From the NCBI RefSeq assembly GCF_010669285.1, contig NZ_CP048711.1, positions 372,001 through 436,000 of the forward strand: 64,000 nucleotides of DNA, in the 5' to 3' direction. Shown piece after piece: positions 18,764 through 28,128 of this stretch. This stretch comes from Kineobactrum salinum. GTDB taxonomy: Bacteria; Pseudomonadota; Gammaproteobacteria; Pseudomonadales; Halieaceae. A model generated the notes under the pieces. That model worked only from the letters and a program-made list of their open reading frames with translations. It had not been told where the DNA came from and searched no databases. A program made the translations under genes and the position numbers. The stretch's first letter is position 1. Each line of letters starts with the position of its first letter.

Positions 18764-18790
18764 TAAAGCTGCCCGGCGCACCGCCGAAAT
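18764..18790 (+). promoter_or_regulatory. fliCp: Sigma28 promoter of fliC
   Basis: TAAAGCTG, 11 bp, GCCGAAAT on the plus strand; the -10 differs from GCCGATAA at two positions. It predicts a leader of about 100 nt before the flagellin ATG at 18902. Confidence 0.82.
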
Positions 18791-18901
18791 TAGGGGTAAC
18801 GGCACATGGCGCCGTTGCGGTGGCCCCACAATCAGCCCAGCTGACCACAAGGACCCGCCGGTAACCTCGAACGAACCAGTCTACTAGAAAAGGACATCGT
18901 T

Positions 18902-20095
18902 ATGTCAGTAATCAACACCAACATCACCGCTATGATCGGTCAGCAGAATCTGGGCAAATCCCAGAGCGCCCTGCAGACCTCCATGGAAAGGCTGTCGTCT
19001 GGGCTGCGTATCAACAGCGCCAAAGACGATGCCGCCGGCCAGGCAATCGCCAACCGGATGACTGCCCAGATCACTGGTCTGTCACAGGCCCAGCGCAACG
19101 CCAACGACGGTATTTCTGTCGCGCAGACCGCTGAAGGCGCCCTGAACCAGGTCAACGACAACCTGCAGCGCATTCGTGAGCTGGCGGTTCAATCCCAGAA
19201 TGGCACCAACTCCACGGATGACCTGAAATCCATCCAGGCTGAAATCAACCAGCGCCTGACCGAAATCGACCGCATCTCCGAGCAGACCGACTTCAACGGC
19301 GTGAAAGTCCTGGCCGATGACCAGACCCTGAGCATCCAGGTTGGCGCCAACGACGGCGAGCGCATCGACATCTCCCTGAGCGAAATCACCTCCAGCACCC
19401 TGAACCTGGGCAGCTTCAACGTCAACGGCCCGCAGGGTGCGCTGACTGCTCAGACTGGCGGCACCACTGCCGAAATGCAGGATGCCTACGGTGACACCAC
19501 TGCAATCGCCGACACCACCGTGGCTGAGAGCACCGGCGGTGACCTGGCGGCACGCCTGGGCGTTGCGGCTGGCAGCGTTGTCTTCACCGGCACCGCGCAG
19601 ACCGACGAGGCTGGCAACTTCTACGCCGAAGTGACCATCACAGCCAACAGTGTTGCCGAATCCAACTCGCTGAAAGCGCTTGGCTTCGACCTGGATAACG
19701 GCGCCTCCGGCACCTTCTACATCGCTGTTGAGCCCAGCGAAGCGGCCACCGCCGGCACCACCGCCGCGTTCAGCCTGGACACCGCCAACCTGAGCCTGTC
19801 TGACCTCAGCGCCGGCCGCACCTCCAACCCGATGGCAGCCCTGGACTCAGCGCTGGAATCGGTAGACGAGCTGCGCTCCGACCTGGGTGCGATCCAGAAC
19901 CGCTTCGAGTCTGCGATCGACAACCTGCAGACCAACCAGACCAACCTGTCAGCAGCCCGCTCGCGGATTGAAGACGCCGACTACGCTGTCGAAGTCTCCA
20001 ACATGACCCGCGCGCAGATCCTGCAGCAGGCTGGCACCTCGGTTCTGGCCCAGGCCAACCAGGTTCCGCAGAACGTCCTGTCACTGCTGGGCTAA
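18902..20095 (+). CDS. fliC: Flagellin
   Basis: Filament subunit, 397 aa. The N-terminal D0/D1 is typical: MSVINTNITAMIGQQNL, SGLRINSAKDDAAGQAIANR and the NDGISVAQTAEGAL region. The C-terminal D1/D0 has ARSRIEDADYAVEVSNMTRAQI in pieces and ends in VPQNVLSLLG. The central variable region (about 170-300) is short and Thr/Ser-rich, giving possible O-glycosylation sites. The ribosome site is AAAGGAC before the ATG. Only one flagellin gene is in the window. The next gene is an O-GlcNAc-transferase-like enzyme. Confidence 0.97.
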   Translation: MSVINTNITAMIGQQNLGKSQSALQTSMERLSSGLRINSAKDDAAGQAIANRMTAQITGLSQAQRNANDGISVAQTAEGALNQVNDNLQRIRELAVQSQNGTNSTDDLKSIQAEINQRLTEIDRISEQTDFNGVKVLADDQTLSIQVGANDGERIDISLSEITSSTLNLGSFNVNGPQGALTAQTGGTTAEMQDAYGDTTAIADTTVAESTGGDLAARLGVAAGSVVFTGTAQTDEAGNFYAEVTITANSVAESNSLKALGFDLDNGASGTFYIAVEPSEAATAGTTAAFSLDTANLSLSDLSAGRTSNPMAALDSALESVDELRSDLGAIQNRFESAIDNLQTNQTNLSAARSRIEDADYAVEVSNMTRAQILQQAGTSVLAQANQVPQNVLSLLG

Positions 20096-20129
20096 CCCCC
20101 ACGGTACAGGCGAGGCTCTGAGCCTCACG

Positions 20130-20158
20130 AAAAGGGCGCCTTTTGGCGCCCTTTTCTT
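20130..20158 (+). terminator. Rho-independent terminator after fliC
   Basis: AAAGGGCGCC, loop TTTT, GGCGCCCTTT, then CTTTT: a 10-bp perfect stem with a U-rich tail, 35 bp past the fliC stop. A small GAGGCT/AGCCTC hairpin precedes it. Confidence 0.93.
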
Positions 20159-20221
20159 TTGTTCACTCCCCTTGGCGCTGCGGTAGGCTGACTAAAATCT
20201 CCCTGACAGTCAGATCAGACC

Positions 20222-23200
20222 ATGGCGAAACAGCTGCGCAAGACGGGCGTTGCCCGACACTCCACCAGAACCGTCTCCCGCAAGCTGCGAGAGCAGCTCA
20301 TCGGCCACTACCAGGCCCGTGCCTGGGATCGGGCCTCCGCGCTGGCAGTGCAATTGACTCGCGACTATCCCGGGGATGCCTTCGCCTGGAAATCACTGGG
20401 CTCGGTGCTGCTGGAATCCGGTGACTGGGTGCGGTCGCTGGAGCCGCTGGACCAGGCCCTGCAGCTGGATCCGCAAGACCCCGAACTGCACAATACGCGG
20501 GCCCAGGCCCTGTACCGGCTGGGCCGGGCGGTGGAGGCTGTTGATCACCTGGAAACGGCGCTGAAGCTGAAGCCGCGCCTGAAGCAGGCGCGGCTGCTGC
20601 TGATCAAGCTGTACAATGACGCCGGCGGTTTCAACGAAGCGCTGGCCCATGTCGCAACCGCCGAACAGCACTTCCCCGGCGACGATGAAGTGCTTGCCCG
20701 CAAGGCCCATGCCCTGGCCAAGCTGACCCGCTTCGGCGAAAGTATCCAGACCCACGAGGAACTGGTCGCCAATTTCCCCGACGACCCAGTGCACCTGTCC
20801 AACCTGGCCAGCGCCTACCGCAGCGTCGGTCGCTTTGAAGAGGCAGAAGCGCAGTACCTGCGCGCATTGTCGCTCGCTCCCCAGCAGGACAAGACGTATT
20901 CCAATTACCTGATGGCGATGCACTACAATCCGGCCCACTCAGCGCAAGCCCTGTTCGATGCCCATCGGCAGTGGCAGGACAGGTTCGCGCCCGAGCAGGC
21001 GCCGGTCCGGCCCCGGCCGGCGGACCGCTCCCCCGGCCGGCGCCTGCGGGTCGGCATGATTTCAGCCGGTTTCCGGATCCACCCGGTGGGGCAGATGATT
21101 ACCTCAGCGGTAGAGCAGCTGCCCAGGGACCAGTTCGAACTGTACGCTTACACCATGAGTGACCAGGTCGATGTACTGACCACCCGCATGCAGGACCGGG
21201 TGGACCGCTGGCAGTCGGTGACTCACCTGGCCGAGGACCGGCTGGCACAGCTGATCCGCAACGACGGTATCGATATCCTGCTGGACCTGTGCGGTCACAC
21301 CGAAGGTTGCCGGTTGCGGGCGATAGCCCAGGAGCCCGCGCCACTGCAGGTGAAGTGGGTGGGGGGCCTGATCAACACCACTGGCCTTAGGGCAATGGAC
21401 TACCTGATTTCCGATGCGGTGGAAACACCACCGGGTGCGGATGAATTCTACATTGAAAAATTGATCCGCATGCCGGATGACTATATCTGCTATATGCCCC
21501 GCGGCAACGCCCCCGATGTGGCTCCGCCACCCGCCGCCAGCAATGGAGTCATCACCTTCGGCTGCTTCAATAATCCCTCCAAGATCAACGAAATACTGCT
21601 GGATCAGTGGGCACAGATCCTGCTTCAACTGCCGGGCAGCCAGCTGTTTCTGAAGGGCATGCAGTTCGACAGCGAGGAGTTCCGGGAACGCACATTGTCC
21701 GTGCTGGCACAGCTTGGGATCGACCGCGGCCGCGTAATCCTGGAGGGGCACTCAGACCACTACCAGTTGTTGCAGGCCTACAACCGGGTGGACATCGCGC
21801 TGGATTCCTGGCCCTATTCCGGTGGCCTCACCACCTGCGAGGCACTGCTGATGGGGGTGCCGGTCATTACCCTGCCGGGCCCCAGTTTCGCCGGACGCCA
21901 CTCCGCCAGTCACCTGACCCACGCCGGGCTGCCGGAGCTGGTGGTGGACAGCTGGGAGCGCTACCGTGAACTGGCACTGGATCTGGCATCCAGCCTCGAC
22001 AACCTCAGCGTCATCCGCGCTCAACTGCGGCAGCAACTCACCCGCTCCCCGGTATGTGATTACCGGCGCTTCGGTGCCAACCTGGCCGCGGCCCTGCGCG
22101 CCATCTGGCGGCGCTACTGCGAAGACAAGGCACCGGCTGCACTGGACTTCGACCATCAGGGCCAGCTCTGGTTTGAAGGCGACTCCGTGCCGACGGCAAG
22201 CGCAGCTGTCGCGCCGGCGACTGCCTCCGTCAGCGACTTCCAGTGGCAACTCGACGGTCGAGTCGTGGTGCTGGACAATGGCGCCAAACTGTTCCGGGAC
22301 CGTGGCTTCGCCGCATTGCGCCAGCTCAATGCCTTTACCGTCATCGGCTTTGATCCCGCGAGCCAGGTGGAACAGCCAGAACAGTACAGTGACGAGGACC
22401 AGCTGCAACTGTTCCCGCATGCAGTGCTGGGCGACGGCCAGCCGACCATGCTGCATGCCTGCCTGGACCCGGAGCTGAGCAGTACGCTGCCACCACTGGC
22501 GGATACCGCGCTGCCAGCGGCACTGCGCCAGGGCGCCCGTGTGTTGACCCAACTGCCGATCAGCACACTCCGTCTGGACAGCATTGAAGGCCTGGATGGT
22601 CTCGACTGGTTGATCCTGGATCAACGCAGTGACAACAGCACGATATTGCAACATGGCGCGCAGTCACTGCAGGATACTCTGCTGCTGCAGGTCGGCGTCG
22701 CCTTTCAGCCCACCCACCGGGGCCAGACCACACTGGCGGAGCTCAACGACAAGGTCGCGGCGCTCGGCTTCCGCTTTTACCGCTTCAACGACATGCGCTA
22801 TCACAGCCACTGGCCTGCTGATGCAGCGCCGCAGCCTGATGTAGGCACCGAACTGGCCAGCGCCGACGTGTTGTACCTGCCCTCCCCCGAGCGCATGGCG
22901 ACACTCAGCGACAGCCAGCGCCTGAAGCTGGCCTTCCTGCTGCACGCCGTATTCGATATCCGCGATCTCAGCTACAGTCTGCTCAATGACCAGGATCCGG
23001 AACTGGCCGCGAGCTATCTGCGGCAGATGCAGGTTGCCGACACGAAGCCGGGCAACCCCGCGGCGGTGGCTTCGACTTTTACGGAACCCGCGCCGGAGAC
23101 ACTGGAACTGCCCGACAAACCCTTCATGACAGACGCCGAGGCCGGCCTGTTCCGGCGCTATCTGGAACAGGCGCAGGAATATTTTGAATACGGCTCGGGT

Positions 23201-23680
23201 GGCTCAACAGTCTGGGCTGTGGAACAGGGTCTGGTCGTGCGGGGCGTGGAAAGTGACCAGCAATGGGTCACGGCGCTGCAGGCGCGTCTGGGCGAGCGCT
23301 GCCAGGTGACCGCCGTGGACATTGGCCCCACCCGCGAATGGGGCTTTCCGACCTCGCTGGATCATCAGGACCAGTTCCCGGCCTACAGCCTGGCGATCGA
23401 GCAGCATGCCAGGGCTTTCGACCTGATCCTGGTGGATGGCCGGTTCCGGGTGGCGAGCACCCTCGCCGCAATCCGGCACCTGCGCACCCACCACAGCCAT
23501 TGCGAAGACGCCAGGATATTCATTCACGATTTCTGGAACCGGACCCAGTATCACGCTGTGCTGGAATTCCTCGACACGGTGGAGCAGTGCGAAAGCGCGG
23601 GCGTGTTCCAGCTGCGCAAGGACCTGGATCCGGTGCGCCTCGATGCGCTCTGGCAACAGTATGCAAAAGTACCCATCTAA
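20222..23680 (+). CDS. TPR/OGT (SPINDLY-type) glycosyltransferase fused to two methyltransferase-like domains
   Basis: Predicted protein O-glycosyltransferase, 1152 aa, cytoplasmic. TPR repeats occupy about 25-225. The GT41/OGT-type catalytic region spans about 236-640, with LLDLCGHTEGCRL, VKWVGGLINTTGLRAMDYL, FGCFNNPSKI and ALDSWPYSGGLTTCEALL. An FkbM-like region lies at about 675-930 (DGLDWLILDQ, TLLLQVGVAFQP). The C-terminal part, about 960-1152, looks like a class-I SAM methyltransferase, with YFEYGSGGSTVW near 987, then VRGVESD and FDLILVDGRF. Placement directly after fliC and before stator genes suggests flagellin glycosylation plus modification of the sugar; substrate is inferred. A weak TAAAAT -10-like box is at 20193-20198. 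Confidence 0.85.
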   Translation: MAKQLRKTGVARHSTRTVSRKLREQLIGHYQARAWDRASALAVQLTRDYPGDAFAWKSLGSVLLESGDWVRSLEPLDQALQLDPQDPELHNTRAQALYRLGRAVEAVDHLETALKLKPRLKQARLLLIKLYNDAGGFNEALAHVATAEQHFPGDDEVLARKAHALAKLTRFGESIQTHEELVANFPDDPVHLSNLASAYRSVGRFEEAEAQYLRALSLAPQQDKTYSNYLMAMHYNPAHSAQALFDAHRQWQDRFAPEQAPVRPRPADRSPGRRLRVGMISAGFRIHPVGQMITSAVEQLPRDQFELYAYTMSDQVDVLTTRMQDRVDRWQSVTHLAEDRLAQLIRNDGIDILLDLCGHTEGCRLRAIAQEPAPLQVKWVGGLINTTGLRAMDYLISDAVETPPGADEFYIEKLIRMPDDYICYMPRGNAPDVAPPPAASNGVITFGCFNNPSKINEILLDQWAQILLQLPGSQLFLKGMQFDSEEFRERTLSVLAQLGIDRGRVILEGHSDHYQLLQAYNRVDIALDSWPYSGGLTTCEALLMGVPVITLPGPSFAGRHSASHLTHAGLPELVVDSWERYRELALDLASSLDNLSVIRAQLRQQLTRSPVCDYRRFGANLAAALRAIWRRYCEDKAPAALDFDHQGQLWFEGDSVPTASAAVAPATASVSDFQWQLDGRVVVLDNGAKLFRDRGFAALRQLNAFTVIGFDPASQVEQPEQYSDEDQLQLFPHAVLGDGQPTMLHACLDPELSSTLPPLADTALPAALRQGARVLTQLPISTLRLDSIEGLDGLDWLILDQRSDNSTILQHGAQSLQDTLLLQVGVAFQPTHRGQTTLAELNDKVAALGFRFYRFNDMRYHSHWPADAAPQPDVGTELASADVLYLPSPERMATLSDSQRLKLAFLLHAVFDIRDLSYSLLNDQDPELAASYLRQMQVADTKPGNPAAVASTFTEPAPETLELPDKPFMTDAEAGLFRRYLEQAQEYFEYGSGGSTVWAVEQGLVVRGVESDQQWVTALQARLGERCQVTAVDIGPTREWGFPTSLDHQDQFPAYSLAIEQHARAFDLILVDGRFRVASTLAAIRHLRTHHSHCEDARIFIHDFWNRTQYHAVLEFLDTVEQCESAGVFQLRKDLDPVRLDALWQQYAKVPI

Positions 23681-23708
23681 GTCACTCACCATCGGCAGCG
23701 ATGCACGC

Positions 23709-23735
23709 TCAAGTTACTGCGGCCGCCGCCGATAC
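23709..23735 (+). promoter_or_regulatory. Sigma28 promoter of motA2B2-flaG
   Basis: TCAAGTTA, 11 bp, GCCGATAC on the plus strand, in the gap after the glycosyltransferase and 34 bp before the motA2 ATG. The TCAAG -35 variant is the same as at motAB. Confidence 0.75.
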
Positions 23736-23768
23736 TCCTGTTAACTGCTATTTTTGTGTGGATGCGCG

Positions 23769-24590
23769 ATGAATCCCTCGACGATCATCGGCATGGTGAG
23801 CAGCGTTTTCCTGCTGGCTACTGTGTTGCTGTTTACTGCCGAATCACCCCTGAGTTTTGTCAATCTGCCGGGCCTGGCCATTGTTGTCACCGGCACGCTG
23901 GCGGCGACATTCATCAGCTATCCGATGGCCGAAGTACTGCATGTGGTGCGGCTGGTGGCCATCGTGTTCCGGCGGGAGAACATCTACACGGGTGACGATA
24001 TCCGCGAACTGGTGGAACTGTCCAGACTCTGGTTCAAGGGCAAGGCCCGGGAGGTGGAAAAGGCCCTGGAAAACACACGCAACCCCTTCCTGCGCACCGG
24101 TATCGAGCTGGTCATCGCCAACACCCGGGAAGAGGAAATTCTGGAGTTGTTGCGCTGGCGCATCGCCCGCCTGAAGGCGCGGGAGCATGCCGAGGCCCAG
24201 ATCTTCCGCACCATGGCGGTGTATGCCCCCGCCTTTGGCATGATCGGCACACTGGTGGGACTGGTAAACATGCTGGCCGTGATGGACCGCGGCAGCATGC
24301 ATATCATTGGCCCGCACATGGCGGTCGCACTGCTGACCACCTTCTATGGGATCCTGCTCGCCAATGTGCTGTTCAAGCCGATCGCAGTCAAGCTGGAACG
24401 GCGTACGGAAAAACGCCTGATCGCGATGAACATGGTGCTGGAAGGGGTTTCGCTGATGTCCCGGCGCAGGTCACCGTCGTTTATCGAGGCCACCATGCAC
24501 TCCTTCATGACCACCTATGAAGACGAGATTCGCGACGCCCCGCCTTCGTCGCGCGAGGACGAGATACCCGCGTCCCAGGTCCAAGGCTAG
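23769..24590 (+). CDS. Second stator channel protein, MotA/PomA family
   Basis: A 273-aa MotA/TolQ/ExbB-superfamily protein, distinct from the MotA at 10 kb. It has an N-terminal TM (IIGMVSSVFLLATVLLFTA), TM2 after VNLPGLAIVVTGTLAATFISYP, the cytoplasmic loop and the paired TMs APAFGMIGTLVGLVNML and HMAVALLTTFYGILLANVLF. This layout resembles PomA/MotC. Start is the ATG at 23769; an upstream GTG at 23754 is less likely. It is followed 1 nt later by motB2. Ion specificity (H+ or Na+) cannot be read with confidence. Confidence 0.9.
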   Translation: MNPSTIIGMVSSVFLLATVLLFTAESPLSFVNLPGLAIVVTGTLAATFISYPMAEVLHVVRLVAIVFRRENIYTGDDIRELVELSRLWFKGKAREVEKALENTRNPFLRTGIELVIANTREEEILELLRWRIARLKAREHAEAQIFRTMAVYAPAFGMIGTLVGLVNMLAVMDRGSMHIIGPHMAVALLTTFYGILLANVLFKPIAVKLERRTEKRLIAMNMVLEGVSLMSRRRSPSFIEATMHSFMTTYEDEIRDAPPSSREDEIPASQVQG

Positions 24591-24591
24591 C

Positions 24592-25338
24592 ATGCTTCCC
24601 GTCAGCGCTGCCTATGATGACCTGATGCCGGACCCGCCCAGTGGCGAGGAAGAGAGCTGGTTGCTGAGCTATCTGGATGTCCTGACCCTGATCCTGACCC
24701 TGTTTGTTCTGCTGCTGTCATTCGCCAACTGGGAGCCGTTGGGCAGCGACACGCCACCGGTGGAAGCGGCAGTGGCAGAGGCGACTCCCGGGGAAACCGT
24801 AACACTGCCGGTCATCGCGCCGCTGCCGAGTGCCGCTGGCGATGGCTTGCTGCCCGCACACGATGGCCTGCTGACCCAGCAACAGGCCATCGCCGACAAT
24901 ATCGAAACCCTGGCGCTGGAAGGCGTGGAAGCCACGCCCGGACTCGAGGGCATGACACTGCGCATTGCCGACCACCTGTTGTTTGCCAGCGGCCAGGCCA
25001 ATCTGACCGCCGGTGGCAAGAAGGTGATACTCAAGCTGCTGCCGCTGCTGGAGCGCTACCCGGGCGAGATATCGATCGAAGGTCATACCGATGATGTGCC
25101 GATCCAGACCGAGCGCTTCCCCTCCAATTGGGAGCTGGCCTCGGGCCGGGCCATTGCAGTACTTCGATTTCTGGTCGGCAGGGACCTGGCGCCGGAGCGC
25201 CTGCGGGCTATCGGCTACGCCGACATGAGACCGCTGGAGTCCAACGACAGCAGCGCCGGACGCGCCGCCAACCGGCGTGTCGAGCTGGTATTGCGGGAGC
25301 CACCCACGGACCGCAGGAGAGCTGATGCAGGACAATAA
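24592..25338 (+). CDS. Second stator anchor protein, MotB/PomB family
   Basis: A 248-aa partner of the preceding MotA-like protein. One TM carries the ion-binding Asp (WLLSYLDVLTLILTLFVLLL). The C-terminal OmpA-like peptidoglycan-binding domain has FASGQANLTAGGKKV, IEGHTDDVPIQT, NWELASGRA and AANRRVELVL. Reading is continuous, unlike the first motB. The start at 24592 lies 1 nt after the motA2 stop. It is probably transcribed from the sigma28 promoter before motA2. Confidence 0.92.
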   Translation: MLPVSAAYDDLMPDPPSGEEESWLLSYLDVLTLILTLFVLLLSFANWEPLGSDTPPVEAAVAEATPGETVTLPVIAPLPSAAGDGLLPAHDGLLTQQQAIADNIETLALEGVEATPGLEGMTLRIADHLLFASGQANLTAGGKKVILKLLPLLERYPGEISIEGHTDDVPIQTERFPSNWELASGRAIAVLRFLVGRDLAPERLRAIGYADMRPLESNDSSAGRAANRRVELVLREPPTDRRRADAGQ

Positions 25339-25365
25339 ATTCACTACAACACAGGGAAGGCCCCC

Positions 25366-25725
25366 ATGAGCACATCATTATCAGTCAGCAGCCTGACCCC
25401 GGCACCAGCCGCGCTGGACGGGTCCCGGCGCCAGCAACTTGAACGGGTTGTGGCCCAACTGCCGCTGGGTTCAGGGGCACAGACGGGTACCGGCGCACGT
25501 TCGCCCGGACCGGAAGAACTGCTGGCGCCGGTGCAGCAGATCAACGCCACCCTGAAAAATCACGGGGTCAAGTTCGAGCTGAGCGGTGAACCGCCGCAGA
25601 CCGTGGCCCGCATCGTCGACCTGGATACCGGCGACCTCATCCGCCAGATACCCTCGGAGGAGGTGCTGGTGGTTGCAGAACGGTTGGAGGAAGTGCGCGG
25701 GCTACTGTTCAACGAACAGACCTGA
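25366..25725 (+). CDS. flaG: FlaG family protein
   Basis: FlaG affects filament length in polar flagella; mechanism is not well defined. The 119-aa protein has a variable Ala/Pro-rich N-terminus and the FlaG core: VQQINATLKNHGVKFELSG followed by TVARIVDLDTGDLIRQIPSEEVL. FlaG usually sits beside flagellin and fliD; here it follows the second stator genes. It ends convergently with fliE, with an 81-bp gap that shows no clear terminator. Confidence 0.87.
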   Translation: MSTSLSVSSLTPAPAALDGSRRQQLERVVAQLPLGSGAQTGTGARSPGPEELLAPVQQINATLKNHGVKFELSGEPPQTVARIVDLDTGDLIRQIPSEEVLVVAERLEEVRGLLFNEQT

Positions 25726-25806
25726 TTGCCGCCAGCATTCGTCCAGCGCGGCAGTTGTACCGGTCAACCCGGCAGCTGAGCTGTGCGCGGCGCCCATGAC
25801 CAGTGA

Positions 25807-26142
25807 TCAGACCTGCATGTTCATGACGTCTTTGTAGGCCGTCACCAGCCGGTTGCGCAGCTGCACCCCCAGTTCAAACGCGACACTGGCTTTCTGTCCG
25901 TCCATCATCACCTGGTGCAGTTCCACGCCGGGGTCTCCCGCCTGGAAGGCCCGGGTCTGGGCGGCGGCAGTCTGGCCCAGACTGTTGATACGGTTGACCG
26001 CACCATAGAGTGCATCGGCGAAGCCCTCCTGTCCTACAGCAGTATTGATCTGGCTGCCCTTGCCCTCAATGGCGCCGGCCTGGGCCTGGTTGGCCAGTGC
26101 CTGCATCTGGCTCAGGGCCGACTGAATTCCCGGGGTGCTCAT
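25807..26142 (-). CDS. fliE: Basal-body protein FliE
   Basis: FliE connects the MS ring to the proximal rod. The 111-aa protein has the conserved C-terminal half: FADALYGAVNRINSLGQTAA, GDPGVELHQVMMDGQKASVAFELGV and the end NRLVTAYKDVMNMQV. It is divergent from fliF, with about 255 bp of shared regulatory DNA between them. Confidence 0.95.
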   Translation of the reverse strand: MSTPGIQSALSQMQALANQAQAGAIEGKGSQINTAVGQEGFADALYGAVNRINSLGQTAAAQTRAFQAGDPGVELHQVMMDGQKASVAFELGVQLRNRLVTAYKDVMNMQV

Positions 26143-26282
26143 AGCGGAATATCCTGCTGGTATCGAAATCAGGGCTCATCGTAGCAAGACCGTGGCGGGC
26201 ACCATACGGCCAATTAGCCACAAAAATCCGGGCTGTTCTTCCCTTTACTGTCAGGAGCACTGCGCATAATAGGCCTCGTCAC

Positions 26283-26307
26283 AGTACCGCCGGATTGCCG
26301 GCAGTAC
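26283..26307. repeat. Inverted repeat in the fliE-fliF divergent region
   Basis: AGTACCGCCGG, ATTG-type centre, CCGGCAGTACT: an imperfect palindrome of about 25 bp with a single C/A mismatch. It may be an operator or an RNA hairpin; no regulator can be named. The rest of 26143-26397 holds presumed FlhDC-dependent promoters that I cannot place with confidence. Confidence 0.5.
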
Positions 26308-26397
26308 TTTCGCAGCCAATGAAACTGTTGCCATGTTCGCCGTCCTGCCCGGCAGACACAGAACTTGCAGCAGGCCCTGTTGCCCAGAGGGAGATGC

Positions 26398-28128
26398 ATG
26401 AGCAACGGCCCGTCCGCCATTGACGGCACTAAACAGGATACGCCCCAGGCCAGCGCCACAATACCTCCGTGGCTGGCGCAACTGCGACGCAATCCCCTGA
26501 TACCCCTGCTGATCGGCGGCGCGGCCGTGATCGCCGTGGTCACTGCGCTGTTTCTGTGGGCCAGTGCACCGGAATACCGTGTCCTCTACAGCAACCTGGG
26601 GGAAGCCGACGGCGGCCGCATCATCACCGAACTCGAACAACGCGCCGTCCCCTACCGTTTTGGCGCCGGCGGCCAGACCCTGCTGGTGCCGGCCGACCAG
26701 GTCCACAGCCTGCGCCTGAGACTGGCTGAACAGGGCCTGCCCCGCGGCGGCAATGTCGGCTTCGAGATCATGGACAACCAGGCCTTCGGGGTCAGCCAGT
26801 TCAGCGAACAGGTAAACTTTCAGCGCGGCCTGGAGGGCCAGCTGGCCGGCTCCATCGAAGCCCTGGGTCCGGTTGCCCGGGCCCGGGTCCATCTGGCCAT
26901 GGCGCGGCCGTCGGTGTTTGTGCGCGACCACAAGCCGGCCAAGGCTTCGGTGGTGCTTACCCTGCAACCGGGCCGCGCGCTGGGCGAAGGCCAGGTCAGC
27001 GCCATTGTGCATCTGGTATCCAGCGCGGTACCTGAGCTTGCCGTGGAAGATATCACCGTGGTGGACCAGCACGGCGCCCTGCTGTCCCGCACCGGTTCCA
27101 TCGGCGGCGATGACCTGGATGGCACCCAGCTGGATTTCACCCGCGACATCGAACGCAATTACCGGCAGCGGATAGAAGCCATTCTCAGCCCGATACTCGG
27201 CAGCAGCAATGTCCGCGCCCAGGTGACCGCCCAGGTAGACTTTGCCAGCCGCGAGGAAACCGCAGAGAGCTACCGTCCCAACCAGGACGACAATGAGGCA
27301 GCGGTCCGCAGCGCCCAGACCCGCACCTCCTTCAGCAGCGGTGATGGTGTGGCCCGCGGCGTGCCCGGCGCGCTGAGCAATACCCCACCCGGCGCCGCCC
27401 CCTCACCCGTGGAACTGCCACCCGCCGATGAAGACGGTGAGCAGGAAGGCAACGAGAACAACAGGGGCCCGGACAACCTGCAGCGGGAAGACGTGTTCAA
27501 CTATGAAGTGGACCGCAACATCGTCCATACCCAGCACCGCCGCGGCCGCATCGAACGCCTGTCGGTAGCCGTAGTGGTCAACTACCGCGACGGTCTCAAC
27601 GAAGAGGGCGAAAGCGTACAGCAGCCCATTACCGAGGCGGAGCTGGAGCAGATTTCACGCCTGGTCCGGCAGGCCATGGGCTTTTCGGAAGCCCGTGGCG
27701 ATGCCCTGGAGATCGTCAACAGCCCGTTTACCGAGTCCAAAGAAGAAATCATCGTCGAAGAGTGGTGGCAGTCGGCCGAGATCCAGCGTCTGGCCCTGAC
27801 CCTGGGCCGCTACCTGCTGGTCGCGTTGCTGGCCCTGTTCCTGTACTTCCTGCTGCTGCGGCCGCTGATCCGGAAATACACTGCCGCACAACCGGCCCCG
27901 GCCGTTACCGAAGAACCGCGGCTGCGCGCCACGGTAGGCGACGATGACCAGGCCAGCGGGGGCGAGGAGTCCGGCGATCCGGAAGATGGCACCTACGACG
28001 TGCCCAGGGGACGCCGCAGGAAATCGTCCGGCTACGAACAGAACCTCGCCGATCTGCAGCTGATGGCCACCGAGGATCCCGCCATGCTCGCGATGATCGT
28101 GCGCAACTGGATTGCCAAATATGAGTAA
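26398..28128 (+). CDS. fliF: MS-ring protein FliF
   Basis: FliF forms the inner-membrane MS ring around the export gate. 576 aa. The first TM is about residues 33-55 ([19 protein letters not shown]), followed by ring-building motifs ([17 protein letters not shown]). The β-collar region is next and a second TM lies near the C-terminus ([19 protein letters not shown]). An acidic/basic FliG-binding tail ends the protein. Start ATG 26398 has GGGAG 5 nt upstream. The stop overlaps fliG. Confidence 0.97.
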   Translation: MSNGPSAIDGTKQDTPQASATIPPWLAQLRRNPLIPLLIGGAAVIAVVTALFLWASAPEYRVLYSNLGEADGGRIITELEQRAVPYRFGAGGQTLLVPADQVHSLRLRLAEQGLPRGGNVGFEIMDNQAFGVSQFSEQVNFQRGLEGQLAGSIEALGPVARARVHLAMARPSVFVRDHKPAKASVVLTLQPGRALGEGQVSAIVHLVSSAVPELAVEDITVVDQHGALLSRTGSIGGDDLDGTQLDFTRDIERNYRQRIEAILSPILGSSNVRAQVTAQVDFASREETAESYRPNQDDNEAAVRSAQTRTSFSSGDGVARGVPGALSNTPPGAAPSPVELPPADEDGEQEGNENNRGPDNLQREDVFNYEVDRNIVHTQHRRGRIERLSVAVVVNYRDGLNEEGESVQQPITEAELEQISRLVRQAMGFSEARGDALEIVNSPFTESKEEIIVEEWWQSAEIQRLALTLGRYLLVALLALFLYFLLLRPLIRKYTAAQPAPAVTEEPRLRATVGDDDQASGGEESGDPEDGTYDVPRGRRRKSSGYEQNLADLQLMATEDPAMLAMIVRNWIAKYE

